In this document: positions 8,859 through 17,674 of the stretch, piece by piece
Position numbering within the stretch: the stretch's first letter is position 1
Layout: each line of letters opens with the position of its first letter
Assembly: GCA_035281745.1 (NCBI GenBank)
Contig: DATEDI010000001.1
Location: 1-64,000 of the forward strand
Direction of reading: 5' to 3'
DNA length: 64,000 nt
From: 66-474 sp035281745
GTDB taxonomy: Bacteria; Pseudomonadota; Gammaproteobacteria; Xanthomonadales; Rhodanobacteraceae
Translations under genes and position numbers: made by a program
Notes under the pieces: generated by a model
Database searches by the model: none
What the model was told of the DNA's origin: nothing
What the model saw: only the letters and a program-made list of their open reading frames with translations

Positions 8859-8919
8859 TTTGGTTCTCCCGGCGATGTTGAGGAACGAAGTCCACTCCCA
8901 TGGACTTCACGCACTGGAG

Positions 8920-8935
8920 AGCACGTTCCATGCCA
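8920..8935 (-). promoter_or_regulatory. Sigma-54 (RpoN) promoter for PEP-CTERM gene
   Basis: The minus strand reads TGGCATGGAACGTGCT. This matches the -24/-12 consensus TGGCAC-N5-TTGCA, with invariant GG and GC separated by exactly 10 bp. The GC lies about 62 bases upstream of the ATG at 8858, leaving a 5' leader of about 50 nt. Known biology supports it: PEP-CTERM/exosortase genes are often controlled by the PrsK/PrsR two-component system with RpoN. No activator site was identified. Confidence 0.65.
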
Positions 8936-9100
8936 CGTTGACAGCGACCATCCAAGCAAATGATTTTTAAATTGTTTTTGCCGTGGCAAGGTCGGGAAAG
9001 TCGTGGTTTTTTCCTCAAATCGTAAGAGATGCCGACACTGTTTATGGGTGCGGTCGCGAGGAGGGCGCGCCGGCAAACAGTGCGCGCCGTCGGGCCTTGG

Positions 9101-10915
9101 TCAGCGCCCTTGATGTCCCGGGATGAACTGCTGGTCCACTGCTTCCGCCAACTGATCCGGCGGCAGCAGGCCCTGCGACAAGATGAAGTCGTTGAACTGT
9201 TGCAGGTTGAACTTGCTGCCCAGGGCGATTTCGGTGTGCGCGCGCAGTTGCAGGATGCGCGAGTAGCCGTAGAAATACGCGGTGGCCTGGCCCGGCGAGC
9301 GAAACATGAAACGGTCCAGTTCCTCGCGCGCGAACGCTTCCGAGATACCAACATCGTTGACCAGGATGTCGTGCGCGCGCTGGCGATCGATCAGACCGAG
9401 GTTCAACATCGGATCGAGGAACGCACGCGCGGCGCGCAACAGCCGCAACTGCAGCGCGATCATCTGCCCGCCCGCGGGTTCGTACGGCACCATCATCCAT
9501 TCGGCGTACAGCGCCCAGCCTTCCACGTTGACGCTGTTGAACGCGAACAGTGAACGCGCCAGCGACACACCATGCTCGACCATCGCGGAGAATTGCAGCT
9601 CGTGGCCCGGACGGCCTTCGTGCGCGGTCAGCGTCCACGCGCAGGCCTTGCAGGTGAAGTCGTCGTAGGCTTCGTTCTTGCCGTTGCCCGAGGGCGGGTT
9701 GCCGAGCGGAAGTACAAACGCGCCGCGCTCGCCGTGGTTGTTGATCAACGGCGGAGGGTCCATGTGCGGCGCGGGTTGCGCGGCGCTTTCGGCTTCGGAC
9801 GCCAAGCGCATGATCATCTTGCGCTTGGGCAGCGTGACGATGTGCTGGTCGCGGATGATCGCTTCGATCTTGTCGATCACCGTCTGGTAATACGGCTCGA
9901 TGTTGTCGCGGTCGAGTTGCTGTTTTTTCAGATCCTTGATGACGGCGCGATAATCGGTGGTGGACGCGAAGCCTTCCGCCTTGGCGACGTAGGGCGCCAG
10001 CGTTTCCATCTCCGACTGGATTTCCATGAAGGACTGTTCGGCCTGCTTGATCAGTTCCTGCGGCGGAATGTCGATGCCGACGTTCTTCAGATTGTCGGCG
10101 TAAATCGGCTCGGGCAGGCGCGCATCAGTGCGCGCGCGCGGCAGCACCGTTGATTTCACCCACGCGGTGTAAGTGTCCAACTGCTTCTGCAGCGTATCCA
10201 GCGCCGGGCCAGCGCCATCGATCTTGTATTTCGCGTACAACTTGCGGATGCCGTCCACGTAGCGCTGCGTGTTGGCGAGGTTCTGCTCGACCTCGGCCTT
10301 GTACGGACCCAGCAGTTTCTTGTCGCCGGCCTTGGCTTCGAACAGGGCCTCGGCTTCCCTGGTGATCGGCGTGCAGCCGGGCGCCATGCCGACGTAACAC
10401 TTCAGGCGTGCGAGCGCGTGCGGTCGACGCGCGGCTGCGACCTGGTCCTGCAACAGTCCGAATTCGCCCTGGAAGATCGTCTGGCCGACATCGGTGTAGG
10501 GCAGCATGTATTGGTCTTGCAGCTTGCTGCTTTCGATGAAACGGTCGGCCGCGTGGATCATGATTTCCAGATCCTCGCGGACGTTCGCGTCGGTGGTCTT
10601 GGCGACGTCTGCCTGCAGCGTGTCGCGTGCCTTGGTCAGCGCTTCCCGCGAGCGCACGTCCACGTTCGGTTTCAGATCGACGACCTTGTCGTCGTAGCCC
10701 GGCAGGCCGAATTGCGATGCGAATTCCGGGTTGAATTCGGCCAGCGTCTTCAGCAGCACCTGCGCGTAGGCGTTGCTCTGCGCGACCCACGCAGGCGGCG
10801 GCACTGGCGGATGGTCGGGACGCCGGTCCGGCTTGGCGGAAGACGGCGGCGCGGCGAGCGCAACCGGGGCGGTGAGCGCAAAGGCGGCAACGGCGGCAAG
10901 GCTTCGCTTGAACAT
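9101..10915 (-). CDS. DUF885 family metallopeptidase-like protein
   Basis: 604 aa with a signal peptide (about 1-21) and a proline-rich linker, so probably periplasmic. The C-terminal half carries the zinc-peptidase-like motif AHEGRPGHELQ (HEGxPGH), with a downstream Glu in VEGWALYAEWM as the likely third ligand; this is the arrangement in DUF885 proteins. Their substrates are mostly unknown, so peptidase activity is inferred. Length is usual for the family (about 580-620). Alone between the PEP-CTERM gene and a divergent GFA gene. Confidence 0.88.
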   Translation of the reverse strand: MFKRSLAAVAAFALTAPVALAAPPSSAKPDRRPDHPPVPPPAWVAQSNAYAQVLLKTLAEFNPEFASQFGLPGYDDKVVDLKPNVDVRSREALTKARDTLQADVAKTTDANVREDLEIMIHAADRFIESSKLQDQYMLPYTDVGQTIFQGEFGLLQDQVAAARRPHALARLKCYVGMAPGCTPITREAEALFEAKAGDKKLLGPYKAEVEQNLANTQRYVDGIRKLYAKYKIDGAGPALDTLQKQLDTYTAWVKSTVLPRARTDARLPEPIYADNLKNVGIDIPPQELIKQAEQSFMEIQSEMETLAPYVAKAEGFASTTDYRAVIKDLKKQQLDRDNIEPYYQTVIDKIEAIIRDQHIVTLPKRKMIMRLASEAESAAQPAPHMDPPPLINNHGERGAFVLPLGNPPSGNGKNEAYDDFTCKACAWTLTAHEGRPGHELQFSAMVEHGVSLARSLFAFNSVNVEGWALYAEWMMVPYEPAGGQMIALQLRLLRAARAFLDPMLNLGLIDRQRAHDILVNDVGISEAFAREELDRFMFRSPGQATAYFYGYSRILQLRAHTEIALGSKFNLQQFNDFILSQGLLPPDQLAEAVDQQFIPGHQGR

Positions 10916-11027
10916 GACGGATCTCCGCTGGAGTCATTGGACACTAACACGCTTCATCGAGCGGCGGGATGGGCCGAAAGTCAGCCGCGCGCGATGGCTA
11001 CAATCGCGGTTTGGCTGCACGGGAAGC

Positions 11028-11438
11028 ATGCGCGTGTCCGATGCCGGTCTGGTGGTGCGAGGCGGCGGTTGTCATTGCGGCGTGGTGCGCTTCGAAGTCC
11101 GCGTGGCGCCGCGGCCGTTGCTGCAGACGTGCACCTGTTCGATCTGCCGGATGACGGGCTACGTGCACCTGATCGTGCCGGCTTCGCGGTTCCATTTGAT
11201 CCGTGGCGCCGATGCATTGATCGAGTATCGCTTCAATACCGGCGTGGCGCGCCACCTGTTCTGCCGGCACTGCGGCGTGAAGTCGTTTTACGTGCCGCGC
11301 TCGCATCCGCACGGCTACAGCATCAATGCGCGCTGTCTCGATGATGACGTGCTTGCGGATGGCGAGTGGCTGCCGCCTTTCGATGACGCGGATCGCGCTG
11401 CGGCGACCGCCGCCGTGGCGCATCTGGCCGACGGCTGA
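11028..11438 (+). CDS. GFA/CENP-V family zinc protein
   Basis: 136 aa of the glutathione-dependent formaldehyde-activating (GFA) fold: a small zinc-binding protein of often uncertain function. Zinc-binding cysteines are visible in the expected order: GGCHCG near 13-18, CTCSICR near 35-41 and FCRHCGVKSF near 77-86. The ATG at 11028 has GGGAAG only one base upstream; a GTG at 11034 (same frame, seven bases from that site) is an equally good start. Assigning a formaldehyde detoxification role would go beyond the sequence. Confidence 0.85.
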   Translation: MRVSDAGLVVRGGGCHCGVVRFEVRVAPRPLLQTCTCSICRMTGYVHLIVPASRFHLIRGADALIEYRFNTGVARHLFCRHCGVKSFYVPRSHPHGYSINARCLDDDVLADGEWLPPFDDADRAAATAAVAHLADG

Positions 11439-11445
11439 CCAAAAA

Positions 11446-12318
11446 TCAGGGTGCGAACGCGCTCACGTAACCAGGTTTCAGGAATTTCGCGAACACGCTG
11501 GCCGGCACGTCCACGGTCTGCGTGCCATAGACGTAAGCCGCGACCTGATAGGGCGGAAAAACCAGCGTTAGGCCGGGGCTCGCTGCATCCGTCGTGTTGC
11601 CGGCGCGCACCACGAACACCGAGTAATTGACGCTGGTCGGCTTGGTGCCGTCGCCGAGCATTTGCGTCATGTTGGTTTTCCATTCGCGGATCGCCGCGGG
11701 CGATCCTTCGCCCGGCTTGGGCGCATTCGCCATGAGTTTCTTCAGCAGCGTGTCGTGCGCGAAATTGGCCAGCGCGGTGCGCGCCGCGTCCGGATTGGTG
11801 AACAAGTCGTCCAGCGTGAGCAACTTGCCGGCCTTGCGATCGAACACGAACGCCGCTTCGACCGGAATCGGGTGCGCACCGCCGGTGTCCTGCATGCCGA
11901 TTTCGCGCACGCTGGTGAAGGTCGGCGTGTTCGCGGCGACCTTGAAATCCAGTTGCATCTCGAACTGCCGGTTGGCGAATTCCGGCATCTGCTCCGGATC
12001 GGGCAGCGCGTCGAGAAAATCGCGCTTGGCATGATCGGCGGTGGCGCGCAGCGCGTCGGCCAGCGATTTTTCGTTGGCCGGCAGCGTGGGCAGGTCGATC
12101 GCGATCTTGTAATGGCGTGTGCTTGCATGGTCGCCCGGCAGGCCCGCGGTGGACGCGCTGGCCGGGGCGGGCGGCGGGATCACGGGCGTCGAAGCGCTTG
12201 CGGCCGATGCGGCGGCTGCCGGACCCGAGGATGCATCACCTTCCGATTGTCGCTGGCAACCCGTCAGTGCGATGACGGCCAGCGCGGCGATCAGGCAGAG
12301 GGGCGTCAGCGATTTCAT
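11446..12318 (-). CDS. DUF3298 (RsiV-like) lipoprotein
   Basis: 290 aa lipoprotein. The signal peptide ends in lipobox LTGC, followed by an Ala/Pro/Ser linker to about residue 65. The C-terminal domain matches the RsiV-like DUF3298 fold, with the signature LVFPPYQVAAYVYGTQTV near the end. In Bacillus RsiV this domain binds lysozyme; here only a periplasmic ligand-binding role can be suggested. The start at 12318 follows a poor ribosome site but is the one that gives a proper signal peptide. Converges with the GFA gene, with 7 bp between stops. Confidence 0.85.
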   Translation of the reverse strand: MKSLTPLCLIAALAVIALTGCQRQSEGDASSGPAAAASAASASTPVIPPPAPASASTAGLPGDHASTRHYKIAIDLPTLPANEKSLADALRATADHAKRDFLDALPDPEQMPEFANRQFEMQLDFKVAANTPTFTSVREIGMQDTGGAHPIPVEAAFVFDRKAGKLLTLDDLFTNPDAARTALANFAHDTLLKKLMANAPKPGEGSPAAIREWKTNMTQMLGDGTKPTSVNYSVFVVRAGNTTDAASPGLTLVFPPYQVAAYVYGTQTVDVPASVFAKFLKPGYVSAFAP

Positions 12319-12376
12319 GGGCTTGTGCTCGACGGAAACGAGGGGCGAGTCTAGGTGGCGCGACGTTAAGCAATTA

Positions 12377-12434
12377 TTTTTGCGGTCATCCACCGGAGAG
12401 CACCAGAACGGCCATCCATGGCCTGACTTTTCAC
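12377..12434 (+). repeat. Composite intergenic repeat, copy C (internally deleted)
   Basis: Begins TTTTTGCGGTCATCCACC, which is half of the first palindrome. It joins almost directly to CCAGAACGGCCATCCATGG and the tail CCTGACTTTTCAC, so the usual spacer and second arm are missing. It ends about 18 bp before the -10 element of dusA. Confidence 0.7.
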
Positions 12435-12451
12435 GAAGCGCGTGACTTTCC

Positions 12452-12457
12452 TATCAT
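12452..12457 (+). promoter_or_regulatory. Putative -10 element of a leaderless dusA transcript
   Basis: TATCAT lies only six bases before the ATG of dusA, so initiation at the usual distance would start the mRNA at or next to the start codon. No Shine-Dalgarno sequence precedes the ATG. The -35 region (TTTCAC at 18 bp spacing class) is weak and falls in the tail of repeat copy C. Confidence 0.4.
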
Positions 12458-12463
12458 GTCCAT

Positions 12464-13459
12464 ATGGAAGTACAGCAAGCCAATCCGTGGCGCCTGTGCG
12501 TTGCCCCGATGATGGACTGGACCGACCGGCACTGTCGGTACTTCCACCGGCTACTCAGTCCGCACGCGCGCCTCTACACCGAGATGGTGACCGCGGCAGC
12601 ACTGGTGCGGGGCGAGCGGGCGCACTTGCTCGCGTACAACCCTGAAGAACATCCGGTTGCGTTGCAGCTCGGCGGCGCCGAGCCGGCCGAGCTGGCGCAG
12701 GCCGCGCGTTATGGTGAGCAGGCGGGCTACGACGAGATCAATCTCAACGTGGGTTGTCCATCCGACCGCGTGCAGTCGGGGCGCTTCGGCGCGTGCCTGA
12801 TGCGCGAACCGGAACTGGTGGCGGACTGCGTGCGCGCGATGCGCGAAGCGGTCCGGGTGCCGGTGACGGTAAAGTGCCGGATCGGGGTGGACGATCAGGA
12901 CGACGACAAGGATTTGTTCGGATTCGCCGCGCGCATGGTCGATGCGGAGGTGCGCGTGCTGGTGGTGCACGCGCGCAAGGCTTGGTTGCAGGGTTTGTCG
13001 CCGAAGCAGAACCGAGAAGTGCCGCCGCTCAACTATCCGCGCGTATACCGGTTGAAGCATGAATTCCCCGCATTGCGGGTGATCATCAATGGCGGCATCG
13101 ATCGGCTGTCCGCGGTCGAAGAACATCTGCGCCATGTCGATGGCGCGATGCTGGGGCGGCTCGCGTATCACGATCCTTATGCACTTGCGCGCATCGAGGC
13201 GGCCTTGCATGGCGGCGAAACACCAGTACGCGCAACCGTGCTTCGATCGATGCGGCCGTACATCGAGGCCGCGCGCGCGCGGGGGATTCGGCTGGCATCG
13301 ATCACGCGCCACCTGTTGGGGTTGTATCACGGCGAACCGGGCGGCAAGGCGTTCCGGCGGGTGCTGTCGGAACGGGCACGCGCTGATGATGCGGGCTGGG
13401 AGGTCATCGAGGCGGCGCTGGCACAGGTCGAAGGGCAGGCAGTACAGGCGATGGCCTGA
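12464..13459 (+). CDS. dusA: tRNA-dihydrouridine synthase A
   Basis: FMN enzyme reducing uridine 20/20a of the tRNA D-loop. 331 aa, TIM-barrel N-terminal domain starting RLCVAPMMDWTDRHCR, with catalytic Cys98 in NLNVGCPSDRVQSG. The Dus signature VHARKAWLQGLSPKQNRE and the phosphate-binding stretch INGGIDRL both follow. DusA rather than DusB/C is indicated by the MMDWTDRHCR and RKAWLQGLSPK motifs. Monocistronic, with a repeat immediately upstream. Confidence 0.95.
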   Translation: MEVQQANPWRLCVAPMMDWTDRHCRYFHRLLSPHARLYTEMVTAAALVRGERAHLLAYNPEEHPVALQLGGAEPAELAQAARYGEQAGYDEINLNVGCPSDRVQSGRFGACLMREPELVADCVRAMREAVRVPVTVKCRIGVDDQDDDKDLFGFAARMVDAEVRVLVVHARKAWLQGLSPKQNREVPPLNYPRVYRLKHEFPALRVIINGGIDRLSAVEEHLRHVDGAMLGRLAYHDPYALARIEAALHGGETPVRATVLRSMRPYIEAARARGIRLASITRHLLGLYHGEPGGKAFRRVLSERARADDAGWEVIEAALAQVEGQAVQAMA

Positions 13460-13567
13460 GGCGTCGAAAGCGTTGCCCAATGCGTGATTCCGGCGCCCCT
13501 CGCGCGATGTTCAGCACGAATTCAATGGGCTGCGGGATGATCGTTGCTTTGAAGGTTCGCGAATCGA

Positions 13568-13915
13568 GTGTCGATGGCCATGAAAGTCCGCAACGTTGCG
13601 TTGGCGCTGGGGTGTGCACTGCTGTGCGCCGCGCCCGCGTTCGCACGCAAGCCGCCACCGCGCTCGACACCCACGTCGGCACCGGCGCATCCGGTGACGC
13701 TGGAGCAGGCGGTCAAGCAGGTGCAGGGCCAGACCCACGGCCACATCCTTGCCACCGACACGGTGACGCGGGGCAAGACCAACGTGTACCGCATCAAGGT
13801 GCTGACGCCGCAAGGCCAGGTGCGGGTGGTGCAGATGCATTCGAACGCGCGGTCACAATCCGATCCGGGCAGATCCGGTTCCGATAAATCCGATTCTGAT
13901 CAAGGAGGGCACTGA
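13568..13915 (+). CDS. Secreted PepSY-domain protein
   Basis: Small exported protein, 115 aa from a GTG start; ATG codons at 13574 and 13580 in the same frame are alternatives and give a cleaner signal peptide (VALALGCALLCAAPAFA). The mature part contains a PepSY fold: VTLEQAVKQVQGQTHGHILA, then a YRIKVLTPQGQVRVVQM strand. The C-terminus is Ser/Asp/Gly-rich. Its stop overlaps the phoP start (TGATG), so it is cotranslated with the two-component system. PepSY proteins next to PhoPQ-type systems are common in Xanthomonadales, and a periplasmic modulator role is plausible but unproven. Confidence 0.85.
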   Translation: MSMAMKVRNVALALGCALLCAAPAFARKPPPRSTPTSAPAHPVTLEQAVKQVQGQTHGHILATDTVTRGKTNVYRIKVLTPQGQVRVVQMHSNARSQSDPGRSGSDKSDSDQGGH

Positions 13916-14610
13916 TGCGCATCCTGTTGGTGGAAGACGAAGCGCCGCTGCGTGAAACGCTGGCCGCGCGCCTGAAACGTGACGGGTTTGCCGTGGATGC
14001 CGCTGCCGATGGCGAGGAAGGGTTGTACCTCGGCCGCGAGGTGCCGTTCGATCTCGCAATCGTCGACCTCGGCCTGCCCAAGCTCTCCGGCATGGAACTG
14101 GTGGAAATCCTGCGCAAGGAAGGCCACAGTTATCCCATCCTGATCCTCACCGCGCGTTCGTCGTGGCAGGACAAGGTGGAGGGCCTGAAATTCGGCGCCG
14201 ACGATTACCTCGTGAAACCGTTCCACGTCGAGGAACTGCTGGCGCGCATCAACGCGCTGGTGCGGCGGGCCTCGGGCTGGGCCAAGCCGGTGTTGTCGTG
14301 CGGGCCGATTCGGCTCGACACCACCGCACAGACGGTAACCGTCGATGGCAGACCCACCGACCTCACCAGCTACGAATACAAGGTGCTGGAATACCTGATG
14401 CTGCATGCCGGCGAGCTGGTGTCCAAGGCCGATCTGACCGAGCACATCTACCAGCAGGATTTCGATCGCGATTCGAATGTGCTGGAAGTATTCATCGGCC
14501 GCCTGCGCCGCAAGCTCGATCCGGAAAGCAGCATGAAGCCGATCGAAACCGTGCGCGGCCGTGGCTACCGTTTCGCCATTCCGCGTGACGAGACGGTGAC
14601 CGAACAGTAG
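13915..14610 (+). CDS. phoP: PhoP-like OmpR-family response regulator
   Basis: 231-aa DNA-binding response regulator. The receiver domain (1 to about 118) has the acidic pocket at Glu7-Asp8, phospho-acceptor Asp51 in VDLGLPKLSG and Lys101 in LVKPF. The C-terminal winged helix (about 135-225) ends in the usual ETVRGRGYRF. The ALVRRASG linker and overall similarity suggest PhoP rather than OmpR. Start ATG overlaps the PepSY stop by one base and has GGAGGG seven bases upstream. Confidence 0.92.
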   Translation: MRILLVEDEAPLRETLAARLKRDGFAVDAAADGEEGLYLGREVPFDLAIVDLGLPKLSGMELVEILRKEGHSYPILILTARSSWQDKVEGLKFGADDYLVKPFHVEELLARINALVRRASGWAKPVLSCGPIRLDTTAQTVTVDGRPTDLTSYEYKVLEYLMLHAGELVSKADLTEHIYQQDFDRDSNVLEVFIGRLRRKLDPESSMKPIETVRGRGYRFAIPRDETVTEQ

Positions 14611-14699
14611 CCGCGCGTTTGCAGTTGCACGCCCAAGCCGTCCGGGGCGATGATGCCGGCGATCGCGGTTCCAACGAGCCGCGCAAGGTTTCGAGCACC

Positions 14700-16100
14700 A
14701 TGGTTTCCGAGACCATCGCGTCGCGCCGACCGCTGTCGCTGGTCTCGCGCTCGACCATCGCCACGTTGTTGGTGCTGATCGGCTTTCTCGGCATCACGGG
14801 TTTCGCGCTGGATCGTGCCTACGCGCACGCGGCGCTGGAGGGATTGCGCGCGCAACTGCAGAGCTATGCGTACACCTATCTCGCCGGCGTGGATGTCCCG
14901 CGTCCGGGCCGGGTGCTTCCACCCGACATGCCGCCACCGAACCCGGACTTCGGACGGCCGGGTTCGGGCTTGTACGCCGTGATTGTCGGCCAGGACGGCT
15001 TTCACTGGGAAGCGCAGTCGGCGCTGGGTCGCGACCTGCCGTTCCACGACCTGCTGCCGCCGGGACCGGCGAAATTCGAGGGACCCGTGGAAACCTCGGC
15101 CGGGCCGCTGTACGTGTTGAGCCAGGGCATCGACTGGATGCTGCAGGGTGGCAACAGCTATCACCTCACCATCTACATCGGCGAAAACGACGCGCTGTTC
15201 CACAACGGCCTCGCGACATATCGCCGCACCCTGTTTGGTTGGCTGGGTGCGTTGGGGCTGGCCTTGCTGGTGTTGCAGCAAATCCTGTTGCGATGGAGTT
15301 TTTCTCCGCTGCGGCGGGTGGCGCGCGACATCGCGCGTATCGAGCGGGGCGGTGCGGAGCGCCTGACCGGTCCTTATCCGCGCGAAGTGTCGGTGCTGAC
15401 GCGCGGCTTGAATCGTTTCATCGAAAGCGAACGCGAACACCTGACGCGTTACCGCAACACGCTGGACGATCTGGCGCACAGCCTGAAGACGCCGCTGGCG
15501 GTGGCGCGCTCGCGGCTGGAATCGGATGACTCCGAAGCGGACCTGCGCACCGAGCTGCAGGCGCAGGTGCAGCACATGGATCAGATCGTCGCCTACCAGT
15601 TGGCGCGCGCCAAGACGTCGGGTCACTCGACCTTCGCGGCGCCGATCACGGTGCAGAACCACGCCGAGGCCGTAGTGCGCAGCCTCGAGCGCGTGTACTC
15701 GCGCAAGAACATCCTGTGCGAATTCGATCTCGACGAGAACGCGCGCTTCTACGGGGAGGAAGGCGACCTGCTGGAACTCCTTGGCAACCTGCTCGAAAAC
15801 GCCTTCAAGTGGGCGGACCATCGGGTGCTGTTGAGCGTGAAAAGCATCGCGCCGGACAACCCCAAGGCATGGCGCACGGGATTGGACGTGCGGGTGGAAG
15901 ACGACGGCCCGGGCATTCCACCGGACAAGTTGGAGAAGGTGTTGCAGCGCGGAGTGCGCGGCGACGAGCGCGTGCAGGGGCACGGCATCGGCCTTGCGAT
16001 CGTCGAAGACATCGTGCGCGCGTATCGTGGCACGCTGGAAGTGGATCGCTCCGCCGAATTGGGCGGCGCATGTTTCCACGTGAGCTTCGCCGAGCGGTGA
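14700..16100 (+). CDS. phoQ: PhoQ-like sensor histidine kinase
   Basis: 466 aa from ATG 14700, chosen over a TTG further upstream because it places the first membrane segment (about 19-37) near the N-terminus. A periplasmic sensor region (about 40-175) is followed by a second membrane segment (176-197) and HAMP. The H-box is DDLAHSLKTPLAVAR with His260, and the ATPase motifs are LGNLLENAFKWA (N box), DDGPGIP (G1) and GHGIGLAIV (G2). PhoQ-type rather than a generic kinase by the H-box and by gene order. The true stimulus is not known from sequence. Confidence 0.9.
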   Translation: MVSETIASRRPLSLVSRSTIATLLVLIGFLGITGFALDRAYAHAALEGLRAQLQSYAYTYLAGVDVPRPGRVLPPDMPPPNPDFGRPGSGLYAVIVGQDGFHWEAQSALGRDLPFHDLLPPGPAKFEGPVETSAGPLYVLSQGIDWMLQGGNSYHLTIYIGENDALFHNGLATYRRTLFGWLGALGLALLVLQQILLRWSFSPLRRVARDIARIERGGAERLTGPYPREVSVLTRGLNRFIESEREHLTRYRNTLDDLAHSLKTPLAVARSRLESDDSEADLRTELQAQVQHMDQIVAYQLARAKTSGHSTFAAPITVQNHAEAVVRSLERVYSRKNILCEFDLDENARFYGEEGDLLELLGNLLENAFKWADHRVLLSVKSIAPDNPKAWRTGLDVRVEDDGPGIPPDKLEKVLQRGVRGDERVQGHGIGLAIVEDIVRAYRGTLEVDRSAELGGACFHVSFAER

Positions 16101-16249
16101 GGTCGTGAACGGCGATACCGCGAGGGCGAATCAACGCCGGGGAACGACTGTCGTGAAAAGTCGGGTCAAGGGTGATCGCTTGGGTGTTTCGCGCATCACC
16201 GCCAGCCATTCGGTCGCCGAAAACATCCGGATGCGACGGGATCGCACCG

Positions 16250-16612
16250 CTATTGAATCGAACCCGGCAACAACGATTGCCAAGTGGCGGGCCCCGGCGC
16301 GGGCTGCTCGGGATTCGCACCGCGCGATTTGTTGCTGGCCGTCGGTCCACGCGGACGCGCCGCGGCAGCGGCTGACGTCGACGAAGGCGTCATGCGCGGC
16401 TCCGGATTCGGACTCTCGGCGCTGGCGGCCGCCATGACTTCCGGCTTGGACACGGCGACACTCGCCGCATCGCGTTGCTGCAACACGGGCAACTGCGGCG
16501 CGCCGTTTTCGGCAGCAAGCAAGGTGCGATTCGGGCCATAATCGAACGCTGCCGCGGTGAGCGGCACGCCACCCAGCAGCAACACCGTCAGCCACAACGG
16601 CAGGTGTTTCAT
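16250..16612 (-). CDS. Small secreted Ala/Pro/Ser-rich protein
   Basis: 120 aa with a strong signal peptide (MKHLPLWLTVLLLGGVPLTAAA, about 1-22). The rest is of low complexity: Ala, Pro and Ser with scattered Arg/Lys, no recognisable domain, probably disordered. No good ribosome site is seen. It lies between phoQ and birA on the opposite strand. The signal peptide is the main reason to believe it; the body could be poorly conserved. Confidence 0.55.
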   Translation of the reverse strand: MKHLPLWLTVLLLGGVPLTAAAFDYGPNRTLLAAENGAPQLPVLQQRDAASVAVSKPEVMAAASAESPNPEPRMTPSSTSAAAAARPRGPTASNKSRGANPEQPAPGPATWQSLLPGSIQ

Positions 16613-16711
16613 GACAGCCCCCGGAATCAGTGCATGTCGAATTCCCATCTTGACACATCCGGAACCCGGTCGCCAGCGCGTGGCAAACCGGTTCAACAGA
16701 CGGGTTCGGAC

Positions 16712-17674
16712 ATGCCGCCGATGCTGGTTTTGCTGGCTTCCGGCCGGGCCATGACGGGGCCGGAACTGGCGTCGGAACTCGGGGTTTCGCGGGCGGCGGT
16801 TTGGAAACAGATCGAAACCTGGCGAAAGGCGGGCCTGGACATCGACTCCGGACCGCGGGGATACCGGCTTGTGCGTCCGCTGGAACCGTTGGATGTCGGG
16901 CGGATCCGCGCTGCCTTGCCGGTTCACGTACGGCACCGCCTCGGCGCGCTCGAGAATCATTGGCGGCTGGATTCGACGTCGAGCGAGTTGGCGCGTCGCG
17001 CTGCGGACTTGCCCGATCTTTCGTTCGTGTTCGCCGATTGGCAGCAAGCCGGACGCGGTCGCCGCGGACGACAGTGGCTGTCGCCGCCGGCCGTGAACCT
17101 GCAGTTCTCCTGTCTGAAGCGCTTCGCGGGTGGTTATGCCGGATTATCGGGGCTGTCGCTGGCGGCGGGCGTTGCCGCGGCGCAGGCATTGGAGGATTGC
17201 GGCGTGCCGGATGTTGCGCTGAAGTGGCCCAACGATCTGGTCCACGATGATGCGAAACTCGGCGGCATCCTGGTCGAACTGGATGGCGAATTCATGGGAC
17301 CGTGTCACGCGATCATCGGCATTGGCATCAACGTGCATCTGTCCGAGGGCGTGCGCGCGGCGCTGGATCGACCGTGCACGGATCTGGTGCGCTTGCGCGG
17401 CGGCGCTGCGCCATCACGAAATGGACTGGCGACTGCATTGGCCGCACGGCTGGTCGACGCGCTGGAGGTTTTCGATGCGTCGGGGTTCGCGGCCTTCGCG
17501 CAGGCATGGACGGAGCGCGATGCACTCGCGGGACGGACGATTCGCTTGGAAGGCGCGCACGGCACGTTCGACGGCATCGCCGCGGGCGTGGATGCGCGCG
17601 GCGCGCTGCGCGTGCGAACGCGTGAAGGCACGCGCGTGCTGGACAGCGCCGAAGTCACGGTGCGGCCGGAGTGA
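16712..17674 (+). CDS. birA: BirA, biotin-protein ligase and repressor
   Basis: Activates biotin with ATP and transfers it to biotin-carboxyl-carrier proteins. 320 aa from ATG 16712, almost the E. coli length (321). The N-terminal helix-turn-helix (LASELGVSRAAVWKQIETW) suggests it also represses biotin genes. The catalytic domain has the biotinyl-AMP loop GRGRRGRQW (114-122), then LKWPNDLV and a C-terminal SH3-like cap. An in-frame ATG at 16634 would add 26 residues and is judged less likely. Overlaps coaX by four bases (GTGA). Confidence 0.94.
   Translation: MPPMLVLLASGRAMTGPELASELGVSRAAVWKQIETWRKAGLDIDSGPRGYRLVRPLEPLDVGRIRAALPVHVRHRLGALENHWRLDSTSSELARRAADLPDLSFVFADWQQAGRGRRGRQWLSPPAVNLQFSCLKRFAGGYAGLSGLSLAAGVAAAQALEDCGVPDVALKWPNDLVHDDAKLGGILVELDGEFMGPCHAIIGIGINVHLSEGVRAALDRPCTDLVRLRGGAAPSRNGLATALAARLVDALEVFDASGFAAFAQAWTERDALAGRTIRLEGAHGTFDGIAAGVDARGALRVRTREGTRVLDSAEVTVRPE

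Noticed and set aside
13535..13560. GGGATGATCG... resemblance to the composite repeat upstream of the PepSY gene
   Set aside because: Only part of the first palindrome matches and the second module is missing; too degenerate to call.
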